NCBI GenBank assembly: GCA_029961685.1
Contig: JARWKL010000003.1
Span: forward strand, 17,850,467-17,914,466
Direction: 5' to 3'
Length of the DNA: 64,000 nt
Source of the DNA: Aristolochia californica
Taxonomy: Eukaryota; Streptophyta; Magnoliopsida; Piperales; Aristolochiaceae
Of the stretch, positions 1 to 11,830 are shown one piece after another (the stretch's first letter is position 1; each line of letters opens with the position of its first letter). Below the pieces are notes generated by a model that worked only from the letters and a program-made list of their open reading frames with translations, did no database searches and was not told the DNA's origin. The position numbers and the translations under genes were made by a program.

Positions 1-15
1 AAAATCCAAACTTGA
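1..15. repeat. Satellite monomer fragment left of Copia-1
   Basis: These bases match the internal satellite motif ending in AAACTTGA, which recurs through the array. The last five bases (CTTGA, 11-15) are the left target-site duplication of Copia-1. The right copy is at 5877-5881, so the satellite continues on both sides of the element. Confidence 0.85.
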
Positions 16-403
16 TGTTGGAAGATGGGCTCAAGCCCACAAGCTCAAGTCAAGAAACTCACACGTCAAAGGAGTTGCACATGTGTGAAATATGATACTT
101 CACTTACAGATGGCATAGAGGTGTAAATATGTGTTCTTTTGATGTCTTTTATTTCATCATGTTGTAGCCCTAAGGGCATTGTAAAGACTATAAATAAAGG
201 CATTGGATAAGAGGTAGAGAATTGAAGCACTCTCCTCTCTTTCCACAAATTCATCCGGCCCTCATATTCACTTTGACACAAACCTCTTCTCCCTGAATCC
301 AAACTCTCTCATTCCACATCCTTCTTCTTCTCCTCTCCTTTTCTCTTCTTCTTCGTCTTCATTGTTGATCTAAATTTTCTTTCATGAGATCCTAAATTCT
401 ACA
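16..403 (+). repeat. Copia-1 5' LTR
   Basis: It begins TGTTGGAAGATGGGC and ends CTACA, matching 5489-5876 at about 94% by eye with identical length. A TATA-like CTATAAATAAAGG near 189-201 is the likely retroelement promoter. A CT-rich stretch at about 300-360 lies downstream of it and probably belongs to the R/U5 part. Confidence 0.96.
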
Positions 404-415
404 TGGTATCAGAGC
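404..415 (+). other. Copia-1 primer-binding site
   Basis: TGGTATCAGAGC lies directly against the 5' LTR. It is complementary to the 3' end of plant initiator-methionine tRNA, the usual primer for minus-strand synthesis in copia elements. Confidence 0.93.
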
Positions 416-1391
416 AAGGAGTTTTGGATCCCTCTTGATGAAGTTATTATGAATCTGTTCAAGAAGTTGTAAAAGAAGCAGTTCAATCATGAAGAGATAA
501 GTTCATTCTCTTCTTGTTTGCATTTTGTTTCCTTTCCTTATTTACATACTCTTCTTTACTGTTTTTCTACTTCTTGAACTTTGAATCACATCAAGTCAAG
601 ATAAATCTTTATATGTTGTGAAGATTTATTTTTATGTCTAAATTGTTGTTATAATCTTGATCTTCTTGTAAATCAATTACATACGTGATCAAGATAAATC
701 TTTATATGTTGTGAAGATTTATTTTTATGTCTAAATTGTTGTTATAATCTTGATCTTCTTGTAAATCAATTACATACGTGATCAAGATAATTTGTTGTTT
801 GCATCTTATTAAGATTGATGAGTGAGATTCAATTACCTTTATGTAACATGGATCAATGTCATTTGAGGTAGAATTCCAACACATGTTGCTATAACTTCTT
901 CTACTTAATGTTGATCATGGGTTTGTGTTATGTTGTTAGATGCCCATTATATATTTGGAGAAATTCCAACAGTAATTTACCCTTTGTAGTTTCTTTTGAA
1001 CTTCAACAATTGAATTTTTTTTACGTTGAAGTATCCCATGAGCTAAAGATAAATTTCTTCCAAGTATCTTGATTTGCCTTTAAATCTTCTCTAAATATTT
1101 TTTTCTATCTCTCGGTTTGTGTTGGAGTTTGGATTAAGGCCTAATCATTTGCATCTACCTTCTTCTCTTGGTTTTTAAGAATACAGAGGAGTTGAGTGAT
1201 GGCTGGATTTTATTCTCACTTGCTAAAGGCACACATTTGTTGATAATTTGGTGCTTGCTCTCGTGAAAGAAATTGGTTCTTGTTCTCCTTTTTGGTGACT
1301 GATTTGGTCAACGGGTTCTTCAAATTACATTGAGTAATTGTTATTTGAAGAAGGCCCCTTCCCTTGACCTCCACAGTTGACTTGCCTCATC
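416..1391 (+). other. Copia-1 untranslated leader
   Basis: Nearly 1 kb of AT-rich sequence between the primer site and the first gag codon. I see no coding domain in it. Its one clear structure is the 93-bp tandem duplication at about 598-783. Confidence 0.75.
598..783 (+). repeat. 93-bp tandem duplication in the Copia-1 leader
   Basis: The sequence starting near AAGATAAATCTTTATATG is repeated after exactly 93 bases: ATAAATCTTT occurs at 601 and 694. The two copies look almost identical, and a short stub of a third (GATCAAGATAA) follows. The near-identity suggests the duplication is younger than the LTR pair. Confidence 0.9.
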
Positions 1392-2272
1392 ATGGAGAGT
1401 GGTCACAATAGTAATAAAAGTGATATACTCCGTATTACTATGATTCCACTACGAGGTCTCTCCAATTACATGATCTGGTCACAATAGGTCCGGAGGGTTC
1501 TTATTACTCGTGACCTCTTAAGCCACGTTAGTAAATTTCCTCCTCCGATTGATGAAGAAGATGAGACGTGCCACAAGTGGGTTAAAAATGATAACATGGT
1601 GATAAGTTGGCTCATCAATAGCATGGAAGAGAATGTGGCCAACAATGTGGTCCACTTGGAAACCGCCAAGAACATATGGGACACTTGTGCTAAGCTTTAC
1701 TCAAGTACTGCCTCATTACAAAAAGTATATGATGTCTTACAAAATATGCCGCATAAGAAACATGGAGATAATATTCATGAATTTTTGGCCAGCTTTTGAG
1801 GTCTTCTCCAAGAATGGAAAATAGCTCAGCCATACTCCACTGATATTGCCATTCAAGAACAACAACGTGAAGATTTGGCAGCAGCCATTTTCTTATCGAA
1901 TATTAAACCTGACCTTGAAGTTGCAAAAACTCAGCTTCCAAGTTCTTCCGCTCTTCCATCCTTCGATTACATTAGTGCTACATTACTTCGGATACCTGAT
2001 CCATCTCCTCTTTCTCCTATTGATGCCCCATCGGCGTTGTTCTCCGGCAATCGGGGTACATCTTCATCATACCGAGGACAGGGCAGAAATATGAGAGGGG
2101 GTCGAACGGGTTCGAATAATTCCCGTACTGAGCCACGACTTTTCACTTACTATGGTGGTCAGAACCACCTTGTCTCAACATGATGGAAACTTCATTGCAA
2201 GCCTGATTGGGCCACCCAGTCTCCGTTAGCATTGAGAAACATGAAGATAAGGCTGAATCATCCTCCTGAAAT
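1392..2272 (+). pseudogene. gag: Copia-1 gag (broken)
   Basis: The reading frame from the ATG at 1392 gives a copia-type Gag of the UBN2 class: an LSNYMIW segment near residue 24, then WLINSMEENVANNV and AKNIWDTC. The frame is cut by TAG at 1485-1487 and TGA at 1797-1799, but resumes in the same phase (AAAIFLSNIKPDLE, then a Gly/Arg-rich tail). At about 2142-2190 the zinc-knuckle context GGQNHLVST is recognisable, yet the three positions where the family has cysteine read Phe, Tyr and a TGA stop (2181-2183). RNA-binding function must therefore be lost. Gag normally forms the virus-like particle. Here it is a pseudogene. Confidence 0.88.
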
Positions 2273-2736
2273 GTGACTCTTTCTGCTGAAGACTATGTTG
2301 CATTTCAGAAAATGAAGTCCTTTGTGGAATCCCCTATTCCCTCATCATCTACTACTACTACTACTATTGCCTCAAGTATGCTTTCTTCCTCTTCTTCCTC
2401 TTCCTCTTGGACCATCGACTCCGGGGCCTCCGAACATCTATCAGGTAACAAACACTTGTTGCAGTCCTTATCTCCTTGTATCCTCAAAAATTCGTTACTA
2501 TTGCTAATGTTACCCAAACCAAGGTCCTTGGCAAAGGTTCCTCTTCTCTTACCTCATTTATTCCCCTTCAAGATGTTTTGTTTGTCCCTCAATTTCCTTT
2601 AAATTTGCTCTCGGTTAGTCAATTTACCAAACAATTAAATTGCTCTATCACCTTCTCATCGTTTTCTTGTGTATTTTAGGATCTCACTATGAAGCAGGTG
2701 ATTGGTGGCGGCCATGAAAAGGGGGGTTTGTAGTAC
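2273..2736 (+). pseudogene. pol: Copia-1 aspartic protease region (frameshifted)
   Basis: WTIDSGASEHLSG at about 2408-2446 contains the DSG catalytic triplet of the retropepsin that cleaves Gag-Pol. It follows a serine-rich run encoded by a TCT/TCC microsatellite (about 2380-2408). The reading frame then shifts around 2450-2480 and continues as VTQTKVLGKGS and LQDVLFVPQFPLNLLSVSQ, the typical C-terminal part of copia proteases. A TAG near 2678 ends that frame. The active-site triplet is intact, but the protein is split. Confidence 0.88.
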
Positions 2737-3669
2737 TTCACTTTTCCACCATTAGCTGCATTATCATCCACTATGTCTAAGGCCCAACTTTGGCACATCC
2801 GACTTGGTCATCCGTCTACCCCATCGCTTCGTTCTTTGAATATGTCCTCGAAAGAACTTTCTAATTTCAGTTGTGAGGTTTGTCAATTAAGTAAACATAT
2901 TAGGAGTACATATTCTCCTCGTCTTACAACTACAAGTACTACTCCTTTTGATCTAATACATTCTGACATATGGGGACCTTTATGTGTCTCAAATATTTCC
3001 CAAGTTAAATATTTTATCATTTTTGTTGATGATTTTATCCGAGTGACTTGGTTATATTTATTTAAAGAGCGTTCATAAATTCTTCCTTTGTTTAAAAAAT
3101 TTCATGCTATGGTCTTGACACAATTTGGGAAGAAAATTCAAATCCTTAGATCTAATAATGCTAAGGAATACATGTCTAATGAATTTAAATCATTTTGTGA
3201 GAGTATTGGGCTTATTCATCAAACATCATGTGCCTATACTCCTCAAAAAAATGGTGTTGTTGAAAGGAAGAATGGTTATCTTCTTGAAGTTGCTCGGGGC
3301 CTCCTCGACTCCATGAAGGTACCCTATTTCTATTGGCCTCACGCTATACTTACAACATGCTTTCTTATTAATAGGTTACCTTCATCAATTCTTCATCATA
3401 AAACTCCTTACTCTATGTTATTTAATGGTGAAGATCCTTTTTCTCTTCCTTTGAAATTATTTGCATGTACATGTTTTGTTCATGTTACATCCCCACATAA
3501 AAATAAACTTGATCCTCGGTCTATGAGGTGCATTTTTTTGGGGTATTCTCGCACCCAGAAATATTATGTCTATTACAATCCTACCCTTCGGAGGATGCTT
3601 ATCTCTAGGGATGTGACTTTCTTTGAAGACACCTCCTTCTACTTCTCCCATGATGCTCCTCTAGGATAG
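2737..3669 (+). pseudogene. pol: Copia-1 integrase (stop codon, catalytic Asp lost)
   Basis: The GAG-pre-integrase zinc domain is present as LWHIRLGHPS with CEVCQ about 40 residues later. The core begins FDLIHSDIWGP, containing the first catalytic Asp. A TAA at 3076-3078 interrupts the frame, which resumes in phase. The segment LRSNNAKEY has Asn where the family has the second catalytic Asp (RSDN...). The Glu of NGVVERKNG is retained. The protein would insert cDNA into the chromosome, but with one metal-binding Asp replaced and an internal stop it cannot be active. The frame ends with TAG just after 3669. Confidence 0.9.
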
Positions 3670-3699
3670 ACTTGTCCTTCTACCACTCCTTGTCCGCTT

Positions 3700-5482
3700 G
3701 TGCCTTTCAATCTGTAAGGTAACCCAATCCCTGATGCACCGGTCGTACCTTCACCTGTGGAGTTGTCGGATCCACCAGAGGTAAGTCCTTCTCCTCCTAT
3801 GTATGGGCCTGAATTTGATAATCGACCTATTGCTTTAAGAAAAGAATGTCGTTCTTGTACTACTTCATATCCTATCTCAAATTTTATGTCTCACAATCAC
3901 TTGTCTTTTGAGTGTTTTCAATTCTTTGCGTCTCTTTCTTCTACTTCCATTCCACAGTCGTATTAGGAGGCTCTGAGGCATCCAGGATAGAAGGTGGCAA
4001 TGGATGAAGAAATGCACGCCTTATATGAAAATCAAACCTGGTCCTTAACATCACTCTCAAAAGGTAAAAGACCAGTTGGTTGAAGATGGGTTTTTTCGGT
4101 AAAACATAATCCAGATGGATCGGTTGCTCATCTTAAAGCTCAACTCATTGTTAAGGTCTATACATAGTGCTATGGGATAGATAATGAGGAGACCTTCTCT
4201 CTTGTTGCACAATTGAACTCAGTACGCATCATCTTATCTATTGCTGCTACTCATCATGACCCGTCTATCAATTGGATGTTAAAAATATTTTTTTAAATGG
4301 TGATATAAGTGAGGAAATTTATATGGTTCAACAACCTGGTTATGTGGTTGAGGGGGAGTCAGTATGCCAGTTAAAAAAATCTTGATATGGGCTTAAGCAG
4401 TCCCTTCGGGCTTGGTTTGATAAATTTAGTCAAACACTTCTATGGTTTGGTTTTCATCGGTGCTCGGTTGATCATTCCGTATATTATTAAGATACTGTCT
4501 AAGGGAAAATATTATTAGCCATATATGTAGATGATATTATCTTAACCGGCGATGATGCTCTTAGCATACAAGAGGTAAAAAAGATGATATGTCAGGAATT
4601 CAAGACTAAAGATCTTGGTATGCTTAAATATTTTTTGGGTATAGAAGTTCTTCAATCCAAACATGGGATATTATTGTCTCAAAGGAAATATGTCTTGGAT
4701 CTCCTTGAAGAAATAGGAATGAAGGTTTGTAGACGAGTCGACACACCTATGGATACAAATGTAAAATTATGTGCCACAAAAGGCGAAGATATTGATATTG
4801 GCAAATATCATAGACTCATGGGAAAACTGATTTTATCTCACGGTAACTAGGCCAGACATATCATATGTTGTAAGTATGGTGAGTCAATTCATGCACAAAC
4901 CACAAATTACCTACTAGTAGGCTTTAGAGAGAATATTACGTTACCTAAAAGGAGCTCCAGGAAGAGGATTGATGTATAAAAAACATGGGCACTTCAACAT
5001 AGAAGGCTTCTCAGATGTAGATTGGGTTGGATTATCAGATGATAGAAAATCTACATTAGGATATTGTACTCTGGTTGGATGAAACTTGGTTACATGGAAA
5101 AGTAAGAAGCAAAATGTGGTTGCAAGATCTAGCGCCGAAGCAGAATATAGAGCTATGGCCCATACCATTAGTGCACTTTTATGGGTCGGGACCCTTCTTA
5201 TCGAATTAGGTTTTTATAAAAAAGGGTCCATGGGTCTGCATTGTGATAATCAAGCAACCATTCATATTACTTCAAATCCAGTTTTTCATGAAAAAACTAA
5301 ACATATTGAGGTGGATTGTCATTTTATACGGGAGAAGTTTTAAGCAGGAATAATCTCTCTCAAACATGTGTCATCTCAAGAGCAAGTAGCTGATATTCTC
5401 ACTAAACCCGTTACATCTAAAATCCTATCGTTTATATGTGGCAAGATGGGTATTTATGATGTCTTTTCTCCTCCAGCTTAAG
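3700..5482 (+). pseudogene. pol: Copia-1 reverse transcriptase and RNase H (broken)
   Basis: The RT starts around 3960 with MDEEMHALYENQTW and PVG-stop-RWVFSVKHNPDGS. Further stops fall near YT-stop-CYGID and after YYGLKQS-like sequence. The catalytic box LLAIYVDDIILTGDD (4515-4559) is intact, followed by KDLGMLKYFLGIEV. RNase H is recognisable by GFSDVDW, RSSAEAEYRAM and HCDNQATIH, so its acidic residues survive. The C-terminus reads ADILTKPV up to FSPPA just before the purine tract. Many stops and at least one frameshift near 4845 make it a pseudogene. Confidence 0.9.
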
Positions 5483-5488
5483 GGGGAG
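5476..5488 (+). other. Copia-1 polypurine tract
   Basis: GCTTAAGGGGGAG directly precedes the 3' LTR. Such a purine tract primes plus-strand DNA synthesis. The same GGGGGAG-TGTTGG junction style recurs in the NA elements. Confidence 0.9.
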
Positions 5489-5876
5489 TGTTGGAAGATG
5501 GGCTCAAGCCCACAAGCTCAAGGCAAGAAACTCACACGTCAAAGGAGTTGCACATGTGTGAAATATGATACTTCACTTAAAGATGGCATAGAGGTGTAAA
5601 TATGTGTTCTTTTTATGTCCTATATTTCATCATGTTGTAGCCCTAAGGGCATTGTAAAGACTATAAATAAAGGCATTGGGTAAGAGGTAGAGAATTGAAG
5701 TACTCTCCTCTCTTTTCACAAATTTGTCCAGCCCTCATTTTCACTTTGACGCAAACCTCTTCTCCCTTAATCCAAACTCTCTCCTTCCACATCCTTCTTA
5801 TTCTCCTCTCCTTCTCTCTTCTTCTTCTTCTTCCTCGTTAATCTAAAGTTCCTTTCATGAGATCCTAAATTCTACA
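5489..5876 (+). repeat. Copia-1 3' LTR
   Basis: 388 bp, TG...CA, paired with 16-403. It is followed directly by CTTGA (5877-5881), the right copy of the target-site duplication. Confidence 0.96.
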
Positions 5877-8800
5877 CTTGACTTTTTCACTTTCCCATTT
5901 TTCCCTCATAACCAAAAAAAGATAAGGAAAATGGATCACAACAAAATAAAAAATTTAGAGTTTATGTATGCTTAAATTTTGAAACAATAATAAATTTAAG
6001 TATAGAAAATTTATCCACACACCACAAACGAACACCAAAGTTTTGTTATCTATGTTTGGGAAATTCCACTAGTACAACCCCCAATAGCTTGGAATTTTAT
6101 TAGAAAGAGATTTCTAATTGATCCTAACAAGTTTTAAATATGGATATGCATGCACAAAACATGTTGAAGATGAAAATGACCCGAGGATCCAAGACAATTA
6201 AGGAGAACAACAAATGCTCATTAAATTCTCAAGCAAACGTGCGATGGGATATTTACTCAATTTAAGCAATCTATTTTTTTGGCCATTTACAAAAAGTTGA
6301 TATAACAATCATAAATCACTATAAAGTTATTGATCATAAGTAACGAGCTAAATTTTTTTTAGGAATAACTTGTGGTTAAATAGTCAACACTCAGTGAAAT
6401 TCCCAACTCCCCCCTTTTTTCGATGTTTGCAAAAACTAATATATAAAAACTAAAAAGGTTTTACAATCCCTAAAAATTAAAGAGACTTGTTGGAACTATC
6501 TCTCTTTGCATTTGAGAATTTCCATTTTAGATGTCAACTTTTTTTTTAATATCCAAACTTAGAGATTTTCACTATCCCTTTTTTCTCTCGTAAACAAAAA
6601 AAATATCAATAAAATAGATCACAAAAAAACTAAAACATTAGAGTTAATGTTTTCAAAAAATTTTAAAAAATAATAAATGTAAGTAAAGAAAATTTATCCA
6701 CATACCACAAACGAACACCAAAGTTTTGTTATCCATGTTTAAGAAATTCCACTAGTACAACCCCTAATAGCTTGGAATTTTATAATAAAGAGATTTCTAA
6801 TTGATCCTTACATGTTTTAAATATGATTATGCATGCCCGAAATATGTTGAAGATGCAAATGACCAAAGGAACCAAGACTTTTAAGGAGAACAACAAGTGC
6901 TCATTAAATTCTCAAGCGAGCGTGCGGTGGGGTATTTTCTCGATCCTAACAATCCCTTTTTTTTCCATTTACAAAAAGTTGGTGTAACCATCTTTTATCA
7001 ATGTAAAGTTATTGATCATGAGTAACAAGCTATATTTTTGTAAGAAATGACTTGTGGATTAGGAGTCAATACTCCGAGTGGGGTATTTACTCTATCCAAA
7101 CTATCAAATTTTTACCCATTTACAAAAAGTTGATCAAACGATCGTAAATCACTGTATAGTGATTGATCATGAGTAATGAGCTATATTATTGTTAGAAATG
7201 ACTTGTTGATTAAGACTCAACACTCAGTGAAATCGTCCGCTCCCCCCTTTTTCCGATGTTTACAAAACTTAATATATAAAAACTAAAAGAGTTTTACAAT
7301 CCCTAAAAATTAAAGTGACTTTTTGGAATTATCTCTCTTTGCATTTGTGTATTTCCATTTTAGATGTCGTGTTTTGTTTTAAAATCAAAACTTGACTTTT
7401 CATTCTCCCTTTTTTTTCTCATAAACAAAAAAATATAAGCCAATTAGATCGAACAAAATTAAATTTTTTGCCATAATGTAAGAAAATTTTCCCACACACC
7501 ACAAACGAACACCAAAGTTTTGTTATCTATCATTGGGAAATTCCACTAGTACAACCCCTAATAGGAAGGAATTTTATAAGAAAAAGATTTTTTTTTTATC
7601 CTAACATGTTTTAAATATGGATATGCATGCACAAAATATGTTGAAGATGTAAATGACCCAAGGATCCTATACTTTTAAGGAGATCAACAAATGCTCGTTT
7701 AATTCTCAAGCGAACGTGAAGTGGGATATACCAATCCAAATAAGCTATATTTTGCCCATTTACAAAATGTTGATCTAACAATCATAGATCACTTTAAAGT
7801 GATAGATCATCAGTAACGAGCTATATTTTTTTCAGAAATGACTCTTGGATTAGGAGTCAACACTTAGTTAAATCCCCCACTCCCCCCTTTTTTCGATGTT
7901 TGCAAAACCTAATATATAGATCCTAAAAGAGTTTTACAATCCCTACTGTATTTTTGCATTTCCATTTTAGATGTAATGTTTTGTTTTAAAATCCGAACTT
8001 GAGGTTTTCACTCTCCCTTTTTTCTCTCGTAAACAAAAAAGGATACTGAAAATAGATCGCAAAAAAATGAAAATTTTAGAGTTTATGTATGCAAAAAAAT
8101 TGAAACATTAATAAATATAAGGAAAGAAAATTTATCCACACACCACAAACGAACACCAAAGGTTTGTCATCCATGTTTTTGAAATTCCACTTGTACAACC
8201 CCTAATAGCTTGGAATTTTATAAGAAATATTTTTGTGCTTGATCCAAACATGTTATATATATGGATATGCATGAACGAAACATGTTGAAAATTCAAATGA
8301 CCCAAGGATCCAAAAATTTTATGGAGAACTACAAATGCTCAATAAATTTTAAAGTGAACGTGTGGTGGGATATTTACCTGATTCAAACAAGCCATTTTTC
8401 GCCCATTTACAAATCGTTGATCTAACAATCATAGATCATGGTAAAGTGATTGATCTGGAGTAATGAACTATATTTTTTTATGAAATGGCTGGTGGATTAG
8501 GAGTCAACACTCAGTTAAAACCCCCGCTCACTTCTTTTCTCGATGTTTGAAAAATCTAATATATAAAATCTAAAAGAGTTTTACAATCCCTAAAAATTAC
8601 TGAGATTTTTTGGAATTACTCTCTTTGCATTTGTGCATTTCCATTTTAGATGTCAAGTTTTGTTTTAAAATCCAAACATGAGTTTTTCACTTTCCCTTTT
8701 TTCTCTCGTAAACAAAAAAAGATAAGACCAATAGATCACAACAAAATGAAAATTTTGGAGTTTATGGATGAAAAAAATTTGAAACAATAATAAGTGTAAG

Positions 8801-9164
8801 TAAAGAAAATTTATCTACACACCACAAACGAACACCAAAGTTTTATTATCCATGTTTGGCAAATTCCACTAGTATAGCCCCTACTAGCTTGGAATTTTAT
8901 AAGAAAGAGATTTCTAATTGATCTTATCTTGTTTTAAATATGGTTATGCATGCACGAAATTTTTTAAAAATGGAAATGACCCAAGGATCATAGACTTTTA
9001 GTTAGAACGACAAATCTCATTAAATTAAAAATGAATGTGTGGTGGGATATTTATCCGATCTAAAGTAGCCATTTTTTGCCCATTTACAAAAAGTTGCTAT
9101 AACAATAATTGATCACTGTAAAGTGATTGATCATAAGTAATGAACTATATTTTTATAAGAAATG
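5877..9164. repeat. Satellite array segment, about 5 monomers
   Basis: Tandem AT-rich monomers of about 0.67-0.7 kb. The landmark ACAAACGAACACCAAAG recurs near 6025, 6710, 7500, 8147 and 8825. Each monomer also carries the landmarks GCTTGGAATTTTATAAGAA, GGAGAACAACAAATGCTC, a poly-C run before CTTTTTTCGATG, and TAATATATAAAAACTAAAAG. One monomer (about 7060-7200) has an internal partial duplication of the GATATTTAC...GATCATGAGTAA part, which lengthens it. Monomers differ from each other by point changes and small indels. No coding capacity is supported. Confidence 0.95.
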
Positions 9165-9550
9165 TGTCATGGGCTCCATAGCTTCGAGAGTAATCAGTAG
9201 AGGCAGGGGTTAAATTATGTAATTTCCCGGTTTATGCACTTGCAGGTTTAGATGTAATTTCTTTTAATTTTGTGGGCCTTTTTCTTGGCCTTGACTGTGT
9301 ACGTCTACCCTAATCCTATCTTATATGGAGGACGGGCACTGGAATGAGATTAAGCATTGATCAATAGTTTTAGTTCAAAGATCGGATTGTCTCTCCCAAT
9401 GAGGTCCAAGGTGCAAGCTTCCTTCGAAAGCTTGGTTATCCTCAACAATAGTGCGTTGAAAAAATCCCAAGCCTTCCTCAAGAACATCTTCCAATATGGA
9501 ACCAAGAGAAGATCATGGGGTGACTCGATCCATGGCAAGGGAGTTTAACA
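9165..9550 (+). repeat. Gypsy-1 5' LTR
   Basis: It begins TGTCATGGGCTCCATAGC and ends GAGTTTAACA, paired with 13235-13620. The start resembles the LTR starts of Gypsy-3 and solo LTR-1 (TATGGACTC-ATAG), so the three belong to related families. Confidence 0.95.
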
Positions 9551-9553
9551 ACG

Positions 9554-9563
9554 TGGTATCAGA
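9554..9563 (+). other. Gypsy-1 primer-binding site
   Basis: TGGTATCAGA, three bases after the LTR end. It matches the initiator-Met tRNA 3' end. Confidence 0.88.
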
Positions 9564-9574
9564 CAGGACCCCCG

Positions 9575-10640
9575 TTAGCGATTCTTCCTCTCTTAATGAA
9601 TGGCGCACTCAATTGGATGAAGTTCGTTAGGATACACAGACTCTCAAAATGGAATTTAGGGAGCTTCGGGAAATTTTTCTTCACCTCAATCAACAAGTTG
9701 GTGAGTTCTTTGCTCGGGACTCACCTCTCCCAGGTAGCACCAACAGGCCCCCCGAACCATAGCCTCCCATTCATCCCTCTATGCTGCCACATATGCGTCC
9801 CAACCACCCCACCATTCTCAGGTATACCAAACTCAATTTCCTAACTTATGATGGGTCCTTTGACCCTTTGATATGGTTACATCGATGTGAACAATTTTTT
9901 TGGAATCAAAGAACACAAGCGGATGACTGGGTTCCCTTAGCCGCCTTCCACATGCTCGACGAAGCGCAACTATGGTACCATCAGTTTGATTCTGAGCACC
10001 ATATCCACGATTGGGATATTTTTAATGATTATTGCATGTTGAGGTTCAGTCCCCCCACCAAAAGTAACCCTCTGGGCGATTTGGTCAACCTCAAACAAAC
10101 CGGTTCCATAGAGGTTTATCATAAGCAATTTCAGGAACGGCAGACACGAGCCAGTAGGTATGTGCGTCCTACTCAGTATGTGCATTTATTTACTACTGGA
10201 CTAGTGGAAGCACTTCGCTTGGAAGTGGAATTACATGACTTACCAAACTTGGAACATGCTATGAATCTCGTCCGTACCCTAGACTCCAAGCAACAGGTCT
10301 TGAAAGAATCCCTGGGGCGCAGGCCCCATGGCAAGGTTGTGTGCCCACTAGGGCACCACACACCACTACTGCCCCTATGCGCTAAGGCCAAAACCCCTCT
10401 CAAACATCGGAAATACCCAAGTCAACATCATTGGCACAATTCATTCATTGCCTATCTAGACTACAGCTAGACCAGAGGAGGGCAAAAGTCCTCTGTTACA
10501 ATTGTGATGAGCAATACCTAACTGGGCACCTATGCAAACGTCTGTTTTGGTTAGAGGTGGATGATTCCAAGAATACCGCACCACTAGAAGAGGTGGAAGA
10601 GCCTGTGATTGAAGAACCAGGAATTTCCCTCCATGCTATG
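9575..10640 (+). pseudogene. gag: Gypsy-1 gag (frameshifted)
   Basis: After an N-terminal heptad-like stretch (RELREIFLHLNQQVGEFF, about 9655-9710, with in-frame stops), the capsid-like domain runs about 9800-10330: YTKLNFLTYDGSFDPLIW, CEQFFWNQ, AAFHMLDEAQLWYHQF and LKQTGSIEVYHKQFQERQTR. The frame then shifts between about 10330 and 10430. It continues in another phase with a zinc-knuckle-like motif, CYNCDEQYLTGHLC (about 10497-10538), whose spacing is longer than the usual CX2CX4HX4C but is shared by Gypsy-3. The protein would form the particle and bind RNA. Confidence 0.88.
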
Positions 10641-11060
10641 ATGGGGTTGCATAGTACAAACACGATGCAGGTCCGCACTAGCCTACAACACCTCATGTTG
10701 CTCACATTAGTTGATTTGGGCAGCACCCACAACTTTATCAGCCAACCAGTAGCACAACAGCTTGGCTTGCCGATTCAGTAGAACTCGGGCATTTCGGTCT
10801 TGGTAGCCAATGGGGAAAATATTTCCAGTGCGGAAGTTTGTTCAGCAGTCCCTTTTTTTATTGACGGCAACAAATTTGTGGCGGAAATCTTGGTCATTCC
10901 ACTAGCAGGGTTTGACTTAGTTTTGGGTATTAAATGGCTGCAACAATTGGGTCCTATTTTATGGGATTTCAAGTCCCTCACTATGAGCTTTACTACTGAC
11001 CAGCAACCCATCACCCTTCATGGGACCCATGCACCATTCACTTGCACTCTCTAGCACCTC
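10641..11060 (+). pseudogene. pol: Gypsy-1 aspartic protease
   Basis: LVDLGSTHNFIS (about 10710-10745) is the active-site region. The family triplet is DSG, and here it reads D-L-G, so one conserved residue next to the catalytic Asp is altered. The flap and C-terminal part follow as VIPLAGFDLVLGIKWLQQLGP. A TAG at 10779-10781 and another at about 11052 interrupt the frame. The same phase continues into the RT. Confidence 0.87.
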
Positions 11061-11830
11061 CAAGTTCTGGACTTCGACCACTGTAAGTTAAATTCCCTCA
11101 TTACAAAATTTGCTGATTTATTTCAAGAACCAGCAGCACTCCCACTTATCAGAGCTTGCGACCATCGGATTCATTTAAAAATGGGCACTGAGCCAGTAGT
11201 GGTGCGGCCATACTGCTACCCACATTTAAAAAAAAAAGATGAAATCGAGCATCAATGTCAAATCATGTTAGCACAACGCCTTATTCAGCCCAGCCGGTCT
11301 CCCTTTTCTTCCCCAATGTTATTAGTTAAAAAACAAGACAACACTTGGCAATTTTGTGTTGACTACAGAGTGCTAAATGCTCATACGATCAAGGATAAAT
11401 TTTCAATCCCAATAGTGGACGAACTCTTGGACAAATTACATGGGGCCAAATTCTTTACTAAATTGGATTTGAGGTCCGAGTACCACCAGATTCGGGTACA
11501 CCCTACGGATGTGGAGAAGATTGCCTTCCGCACCCACCATGGTCACTTCGAATTCCTCATTATGCCATTTGGGCTATCCAATGCCTCATCCACATTTCAT
11601 GCCCTTATGAACGAGCTATTTCACCCACTCTTACAGAATTATGTTCTGGTTTTCTTTGATGATATTTTGATATATAGCAAGCACGTTGACGACCATATTC
11701 AGCAATTTGCGCCATGTCTTCACCCTCCTACGTTCACATCATTTATTTCTAAAGCAATCCAAGTGCTCCTTGGGTACCTCCGAGGTAGCTTATTTGGGAC
11801 ATGTCATCTCGGCCTCAGGAGTTAAGGCAG
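11061..11830 (+). pseudogene. pol: Gypsy-1 reverse transcriptase (palm intact, then frameshifted)
   Basis: The longest intact coding stretch of the element covers 11181-11825. It holds [68 protein letters not shown] and the catalytic box VLVFFDDILIYSK. Both Asp of the DD pair are retained, unlike Gypsy-2 and Gypsy-3. A frameshift near 11715 removes the thumb from this frame. GHVISASGVKAVFD then appears in another phase, followed by a stop. Confidence 0.92.

Larger units (their letters stand above)
16..5876 (+). mobile_element. Copia-1: full-length decayed Ty1/copia LTR retrotransposon
   Basis: A complete element with two 388-bp LTRs (16-403 and 5489-5876), both starting TG and ending CA, flanked by the 5-bp duplication CTTGA (11-15 and 5877-5881). 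A Met-tRNA-type primer site follows the 5' LTR and a purine tract precedes the 3' LTR. The order gag, protease, integrase, reverse transcriptase, RNase H defines Ty1/copia. By eye the LTRs differ at about two dozen positions (about 6%), so the insertion is old. All coding domains carry stops, frameshifts or lost active residues, so it cannot be autonomous. It sits inside the satellite array. Confidence 0.97.
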
